27,104 bases of DNA from CBDUUP01 sp965370435. GTDB lineage: Bacteria; Chloroflexota; Anaerolineae; Anaerolineales; UBA11579. Below, piece by piece: positions 22,736-27,104 of the stretch. Where the stretch lies: positions 1 through 27,104 of the forward strand of contig CBDUUP010000017.1 in assembly GCA_965370435.1 (NCBI GenBank). The letters are read 5' to 3'. The notes beneath the pieces were generated by a model. The model saw nothing but the letters and a program-made list of their open reading frames with translations, did not search any database and was not told the origin of the DNA. The first letter of the stretch is position 1; each line of letters begins with the position of its first letter. Position numbers and translations under genes: made by a program.

Positions 22736-25700
22736 ATGACCCAACCGCTCGACTTTCAATCCATGATCCTCACCCTGCATCACTACTGGGACGAACACGG
22801 CTGCCTGATCTGGCATCCCTATTACAGCCAGGTGGGCGCGGGGACCATGAACCCGGCCACCTTCCTGCGAGTCCTCGGGCCGGAGCCGTGGAACACCGCC
22901 TACGTGGAGCCTTCCGTCCGCCCCGACGACGGGCGTTACGGCGAGAATCCCAACCGCCTGCAGATGTTCTACCAATACCAGGTCATCCTCAAACCCGACC
23001 CCGGCAACCCCCAGGAACTCTACCTGGGATCGTTGGAGGCTCTGGGCATTGACTTACAAAAGAACGATATTCGCTTCGTGGAGGACAATTGGGAGCAGCC
23101 CGCCATCGGCGCCTGGGGGCTGGGCTGGGAGGTCTGGCTGAATGGATTGGAGATCACTCAGTTCACCTATTTCCAGCAAACCGGCGGTCAAACCCTGGAC
23201 CCGGTCTCGGTGGAGATCACCTACGGCCTGGACCGCATCGCCGCGCCCCTGCAGGGGAAACGCGGCTTCCAGAACATCCAATGGAACCATGATCGCACCT
23301 TCGGCGACATGAACCTGCAAGGCGAGCAAGAGCACAGTAAATATTACAACGAGGTCGCTGGCGTGGCGCGTCTGCGAGAGATGAACACCCTCCTAGAAAA
23401 AGAGGCCGATGACGCGCTGAAGCAAGGATTGGTACTTCCCGCCCACGATTACATCCTCAAGCTCTCCCACAACTTCAATGTACTGGACACCCGCGGCGCA
23501 ATCGGCGTCACCGACCGGCAAGCCTTCTTTGGCCGCATGCGCAAGCTGTCCCGCCGCGTGGCGGAGGCCTATCTGGAGCAGCGGGAGGGGATGGGGTATC
23601 CGTGGTTGGGGGAAGAGGAAGGTAAACAGGGAAACAAGGAAACAGGGAAACAGGGAGGGGTGATTCAGAAAGAGGCGGCTGATTTCTTGCTGGAGGTAGG
23701 GACGGAAGAGTTGCCGCAGGGCGATTTGGATGGAGCGCTGGCGCAGTTGGGGGAGCGAGTGCCTGAAGTATTGGGTGAACTGCGGCTTGAGCATGGCTCG
23801 GTACAAGTTCTGGGGACGCCGCGCCGGTTGGTCGTCCACGTTGAGGGGCTGGCCCCCCGCCAGACCGACGTGGAAGAGCTGGCCAAAGGCCCGCCCGCCG
23901 AGCGCGCCTTCGACGCGGAGGGCAAGCCCACCAAAGCCGCCCAGGGCTTCGCCCGCGGCAAGGGCATAGACGTGAAAGACCTGGAAGTCCGCGAGATGGA
24001 CGGCGGCGAGTACGTGGTCGCTCTGGTGCGGGAGGCCGGGCGTCCGGCCGCGGAAGCCCTGGCCGAGGCCCTGCCCGACCTGATCGCCGGACTCCGTTTC
24101 CCCCGATCCATGCGCTGGAACCACACCAAGGTGGCCTTCTCCCGCCCGGTCCGCTGGCTGTTGGGGCTGTTCGGCGGGCAGGTTGTGCCCTTTGAATTCG
24201 CCGGGATGCAGTCTGGCAACACCACCCGAGGCCTGCGCTTCCACCAGCCGGAGACCTTCACCCTGGACTCCCCGGCGGACTATTTCGCCGCCCTCGCCAA
24301 ACAAGACATTATCCTGGATCAGGAAGAACGCAAGGCCAAGATTGAAAAGGAGATCGGCGCCCTGGCCGCCGAGGCAGGCGGCGAGGCGGTCTCCGACCCG
24401 GCCTTGCTGGATGAGGTCGCCAATCTGGTCGAAGCGCCCATCATGTTGCTGGGCACTTTCGACGAGAGCTACCTCTCCCTGCCCCGCGAGGTCTTAGTCT
24501 CGGTGATGAAGAAGCACCAGCGTTACTTCCCGGTGGAGAAGGATGGGAAGCTGCTGCCCTATTTCATCGTGGTCGGCAACGGCAAGGAGATTGATGAGAC
24601 TTTGGTCGTGGAAGGCAACGCCGAGGTGATCCGGGCGCGCTTCGCCGACGCCGGTTTCTTCGTCGAGGAGGACCGCAAACGCCCGTTGGCGGAATATCTG
24701 CCCCAACTCGAAACCCTGATGTTCCAGAAAGACCTGGGTTCCATGCTGGATAAGACCGACCGGATAACCAAATTGGTAGTAGACTACCTGGCCGAGTTTC
24801 TCAGACTTACAGAAAAAGAAAAAGCCACCGCCAAGCGCGCCGCTGAACTCTGCAAGGCTGACCTGGCTACCAATATGGTTGTGGAGATGACCTCCTTGCA
24901 AGGCATTATGGGAAGCTATTACGCCCTAGCTTCCGGCGAATCTGAAGAAGTGGCAACCGCCATCCGCGAACATTACCTGCCGCGCCACGCGGGCGACGAC
25001 ACCCCCAAGACCAAACCCGGACTGGCCGTCGGTCTGGCAGACCGGCTGGACACCCTGGCCGGGCTGTTCGCCGCCGGGCTGGAGCCGACCAGTACGAAAG
25101 ACCCCTTCGCCCTGCGGAGAGCGGCGCGCGGCTTAGTGAGCGCTTTGATCGCCTGGGATTTGGATTTTGATCTGAGAGCCGCGATTGCGAATGCCGGTAC
25201 TCATCTGTCTAAACCCGATGGCGGAACATCTCTAGAACCTGATAAGGTGAATACGAGTCAAGTCGCCTGCCTGGACTTCATCGTCGGGCGGTTGAACAAC
25301 CTGCTGCGGGAAGAGGGCCATCGCTACGACGTGGTCGCCGCGGCTCTGGCCGTTCAGGGACACAACCCGGCCTCAGTGTTACGCGCGGTGACCGAATTGG
25401 GCGAATTGGTAGCCCGTGAGGATTGGGATACCATTTTCCCCGCTTACTCCCGCTGTGTCCGCATCACGCGCGACCTGAAAGAACAATTCTCCGTTGACCC
25501 CAAACGCTTCGTCGAGGAGGCCGAGAAAACGCTCTACGCCCTTCTGCAAGAGGCTGAAGCTAAAAAACGCGCCCCCGGCTCGGTGAACGATTTCTACAAT
25601 GCCTTCGAGCCGCTCATCCCCCATATCAACAGCTTCTTCGATGACGTGCTGGTGATGGCAGAGGATGTCAAGCTGCGCGAGAATCGTCTGGGTCTGGTGC

Positions 25701-25759
25701 AGCGCATCGCCGCGCTGGCTGAGGGTGTGGCCGATTTGTCGCATTTGGAGGGATTTTAG
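22736..25759 (+). CDS. glyQS: Glycyl-tRNA synthetase, fused alpha and beta chains
   Basis: A 1007-residue single-chain version of the bacterial alpha2-beta2 glycyl-tRNA synthetase, which charges tRNA-Gly. Residues 1 to about 290 are the catalytic alpha chain (FQSMILTLHHYWDEHGCLIW, GAGTMNPATFLRVLGPEPW, EPSVRPDDGRYGENPNR, QTGGQTLDPVSVEITYGLDR). A low-complexity linker (about 291-311) is encoded by 8-bp tandem repeats. Residues from about 315 form the beta chain, starting FLLEVGTEELP and including MRWNHTKVAFSRPVRWLLGL and a DALR-like anticodon-binding C-terminus. Alpha-beta fusions are known in chlamydiae and some other lineages. GGAG lies five bases before the ATG. The frame is unbroken, so the fusion is real in this sequence. 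Confidence 0.95.
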   Translation: MTQPLDFQSMILTLHHYWDEHGCLIWHPYYSQVGAGTMNPATFLRVLGPEPWNTAYVEPSVRPDDGRYGENPNRLQMFYQYQVILKPDPGNPQELYLGSLEALGIDLQKNDIRFVEDNWEQPAIGAWGLGWEVWLNGLEITQFTYFQQTGGQTLDPVSVEITYGLDRIAAPLQGKRGFQNIQWNHDRTFGDMNLQGEQEHSKYYNEVAGVARLREMNTLLEKEADDALKQGLVLPAHDYILKLSHNFNVLDTRGAIGVTDRQAFFGRMRKLSRRVAEAYLEQREGMGYPWLGEEEGKQGNKETGKQGGVIQKEAADFLLEVGTEELPQGDLDGALAQLGERVPEVLGELRLEHGSVQVLGTPRRLVVHVEGLAPRQTDVEELAKGPPAERAFDAEGKPTKAAQGFARGKGIDVKDLEVREMDGGEYVVALVREAGRPAAEALAEALPDLIAGLRFPRSMRWNHTKVAFSRPVRWLLGLFGGQVVPFEFAGMQSGNTTRGLRFHQPETFTLDSPADYFAALAKQDIILDQEERKAKIEKEIGALAAEAGGEAVSDPALLDEVANLVEAPIMLLGTFDESYLSLPREVLVSVMKKHQRYFPVEKDGKLLPYFIVVGNGKEIDETLVVEGNAEVIRARFADAGFFVEEDRKRPLAEYLPQLETLMFQKDLGSMLDKTDRITKLVVDYLAEFLRLTEKEKATAKRAAELCKADLATNMVVEMTSLQGIMGSYYALASGESEEVATAIREHYLPRHAGDDTPKTKPGLAVGLADRLDTLAGLFAAGLEPTSTKDPFALRRAARGLVSALIAWDLDFDLRAAIANAGTHLSKPDGGTSLEPDKVNTSQVACLDFIVGRLNNLLREEGHRYDVVAAALAVQGHNPASVLRAVTELGELVAREDWDTIFPAYSRCVRITRDLKEQFSVDPKRFVEEAEKTLYALLQEAEAKKRAPGSVNDFYNAFEPLIPHINSFFDDVLVMAEDVKLRENRLGLVQRIAALAEGVADLSHLEGF
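23621..23652 (+). repeat. 8-bp tandem repeat in the synthetase linker
   Basis: Four units, ggtaaaca, gggaaaca, aggaaaca and gggaaaca, encode part of the linker (GKQGNKETGKQG). Because eight is not a multiple of three, each change by one unit would break the reading frame. Confidence 0.8.
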
Positions 25760-25986
25760 GCCGTCAATAAGAGTAGCAAGCTGTTGAGTAAAAAAAAGAC
25801 TGTAATAATCATCAATAGCGGACTGAGTATCCACTTAGTTCCCAAACTTCGGATCGGCGATAATGAAAATTGGGGAGATTTGCGAATTGACCATAGTTTC
25901 CGTGTATAATAGCTTTCAAGAAATTTTTATACAGTGAAGATCTTGTATGACACACCGTTGGGCCGCAAGGGGTATAATTTCTACTA
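25760..25986. other. Intergenic region after glycyl-tRNA synthetase
   Basis: No gene is visible. TATAAT elements occur at 25905-25910 and at 25973-25978; the latter is eight bases before the ATG of the HEPN remnant. Composition shifts to AT-rich here. Confidence 0.4.
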
Positions 25987-26119
25987 ATGAAGAGAAAAGA
26001 TTTTCAGCAGGTGGCGATACTTAGGGTCAAAGAAGCGCAAACACTCTTAAATGCTGGTCATTATTCAGGAGCGTACTACATTATTGCAGGCCGTTGAAAA
26101 AGTAGTTCTTATTTATTGA
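25987..26119 (+). pseudogene. Broken HEPN-domain gene (5' fragment)
   Basis: The frame from ATG 25987 encodes 36 residues with KEAQTLLNAGHYSGAYYIIAG, a good match to the first helix pair of HEPN-domain proteins, where GAYYLAGYAVE usually follows. Here the frame stops at 26095. In the frame starting at 26090 the sequence continues AVEK, so a loss of about five bases (coding part of GYA) would explain the break. Little HEPN sequence follows. HEPN proteins are often RNases or partners of MNT nucleotidyltransferases in toxin-antitoxin pairs; no MNT gene is seen. Confidence is limited by length. Confidence 0.6.
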
Positions 26120-26324
26120 AATAATCAATTATCGTAAAGGTTTACCGGATAAGCTCCAGTTTTTCACATTATCCACAGAATTTATGCTGATAACATTCTT
26201 CTGAGAGACATTATCCAAACCTTATACCGATTATGATTCGTATAGAATGTATTTAATGGATTTCGCGCATTAAGATGTTGGGTTATCAACCCGTTAGGTT
26301 TTTTGTAACCTTGGAGAAATACTT
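26120..26324. other. AT-rich intergenic region
   Basis: No gene is visible. It contains one exact DnaA-box-like 9-mer, ttatccaca, at 26169-26177, and a small hairpin gggtt/aaccc near 26279-26292 followed by a T run that could end transcription from the left. Confidence 0.4.
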
Positions 26325-27104
26325 ATGAAAGCGATTGTATACGAAAAATATGGGTCACCTGATGTTATTCAACTCAAGGATATAGAAACACCTACGCCCA
26401 AGGATGATGAAGTCTTGATAAAAATTCATGCGGCATCTGTAAATGCTTATGACTGGCATTTCCTGACTGCTGATATATTCTTGATTCGATTCATGGGCGG
26501 AGGGCTTCTCAAACCCAAAAACACCAGACTAGGCGCTGACATGGCGGGGCGGATTGAAGCGGTCGGCAAATATGTCAAGGAGTTTCAGCCAGGTGATGAG
26601 GTGTTTGGGATGGTAAAAGGCAGTTTTGCCGAGTATGTATGTGCTCCTGAAAACACATTAGCATTGAAGCCAGTCCATTCTTCGTTCAATGAAACAGCAG
26701 CCATACCTATGGCGGCAATCACCGCTCTGCAAGGTCTGCGCGACGAAGGGCAGATTCGGGCGGGACAAAAGGTTTTAATTAATGGCGCTTCAGGTGGTGT
26801 GGGAACTTTTGCGGTACAAATTGCCAAATCTTTCGGTACTGAAGTGACCGCCGTGTGTAGCACTCGAAATTTGGAACAAGCTCGCTCAATCGGGGCAGAA
26901 CATGTTATTGATTACACTAAAGAGGACTTCACCAAAAATGGTCAACAGTATGATCTTGTTTTTGCGGCAAATGGTTATCATTCGCTTTCGGCTTATAAAC
27001 GTGCCTTAACTCCCAAAGGTATTTATGTTATGGCTGGAGGTTCCATGGCGCAAATCTTCCAGTCTATGCTCATGGGGTCAATGATGTCAGAAACCGGGGG
27101 CAAA
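26325..27104 (+). CDS. MDR-family NAD(P)-dependent alcohol dehydrogenase/quinone oxidoreductase (partial)
   Basis: The 5' 260 codons of a medium-chain dehydrogenase/reductase; the 3' end lies outside the window. MKAIVYEKYGSPDVIQL and the GroES-like fold lead to LGADMAGRIEAVG, FQPGDEVFG and SFAEYV, then the cofactor motif VLINGASGGVGTFAVQIAK and GAEHVIDYTKEDF. It lacks the zinc-site cysteines of true alcohol dehydrogenases, so a zinc-independent quinone- or enone-reductase activity with NADPH is likely. GGAG lies nine bases upstream of the ATG. Composition is AT-richer than most genes here. Confidence 0.85.
   Translation, partial: MKAIVYEKYGSPDVIQLKDIETPTPKDDEVLIKIHAASVNAYDWHFLTADIFLIRFMGGGLLKPKNTRLGADMAGRIEAVGKYVKEFQPGDEVFGMVKGSFAEYVCAPENTLALKPVHSSFNETAAIPMAAITALQGLRDEGQIRAGQKVLINGASGGVGTFAVQIAKSFGTEVTAVCSTRNLEQARSIGAEHVIDYTKEDFTKNGQQYDLVFAANGYHSLSAYKRALTPKGIYVMAGGSMAQIFQSMLMGSMMSETGGK

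Noticed and set aside
23600..23670. Synthetase fusion as a sequencing error joining two genes
   Set aside because: The frame is open throughout with no stop or start signal between the parts, and such fusions are known.
23393..24304. Minus-strand open frame (303 codons) within the glycyl-tRNA synthetase gene
   Set aside because: It is a shadow of the beta-chain coding sequence with no recognisable domain.
26169..26177. DnaA box and possible replication origin
   Set aside because: Only one exact ttatccaca is present, with no dnaA or dnaN gene and no cluster of boxes.

Overview
The window is a 27.1 kb piece of a mostly GC-rich bacterial chromosome. Gene content and style suggest a Chloroflexota (Anaerolineae-like) bacterium: a class I two-subunit fumarase beside sdhABCD, a single-chain alpha-beta glycyl-tRNA synthetase, several lipoproteins with Thr/Ser/Pro linkers, SH3b domains, and heptameric tandem repeats between genes. 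The lineage is inferred from these traits and not proven. No rRNA, tRNA or CRISPR array was found.

Layout. 1-1026: an NfeD-like membrane protein (minus) and a 320-bp spacer with a hairpin repeat. 1027-3989: a DNA methyltransferase followed by an AT-rich SF1B helicase fused to a membrane segment and an SH3b domain. This insert is bracketed by a near-perfect 25-bp direct repeat that includes the last codons of the methyltransferase. 4099-5790: a lipoprotein zinc peptidase. 5937-9792: a class V aminotransferase, a small lipoprotein, an RlmD-type rRNA methyltransferase, a YvlD-like membrane protein and a small unknown protein. 10024-14997: the TCA segment sdhA-sdhB-sdhC-sdhD followed by both fumarase subunits, oxidising succinate to fumarate (electrons to quinone) and then hydrating it to malate. 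15238-15834: a DoxX-like membrane protein with a clear promoter, a paired operator-like motif and a textbook terminator. 16019-16135: a stray second copy of the fumarase beta 3' end. 16217-17159: an AT-rich cassette of a membrane protein and a winged-helix regulator. 17331-18961: a membrane-anchored HExxH protein and a small unknown. 19055-20428: folC. 20436-22458 (minus): hypA-hypB-ATP-grasp ligase, all with ATGA overlaps and one strong promoter. 22736-25759: fused glycyl-tRNA synthetase. 25987-26119: a broken HEPN-domain gene. 26325-27104: an MDR-family oxidoreductase that runs off the end.

The most interesting points are the helicase insert flanked by direct repeats, the translational coupling of an ATP-grasp ligase to HypAB, the orphan fumarase fragment, heptamer tandem arrays next to gene starts, and a recurrent TATAAT-N6-ATG arrangement that predicts leaderless mRNAs.
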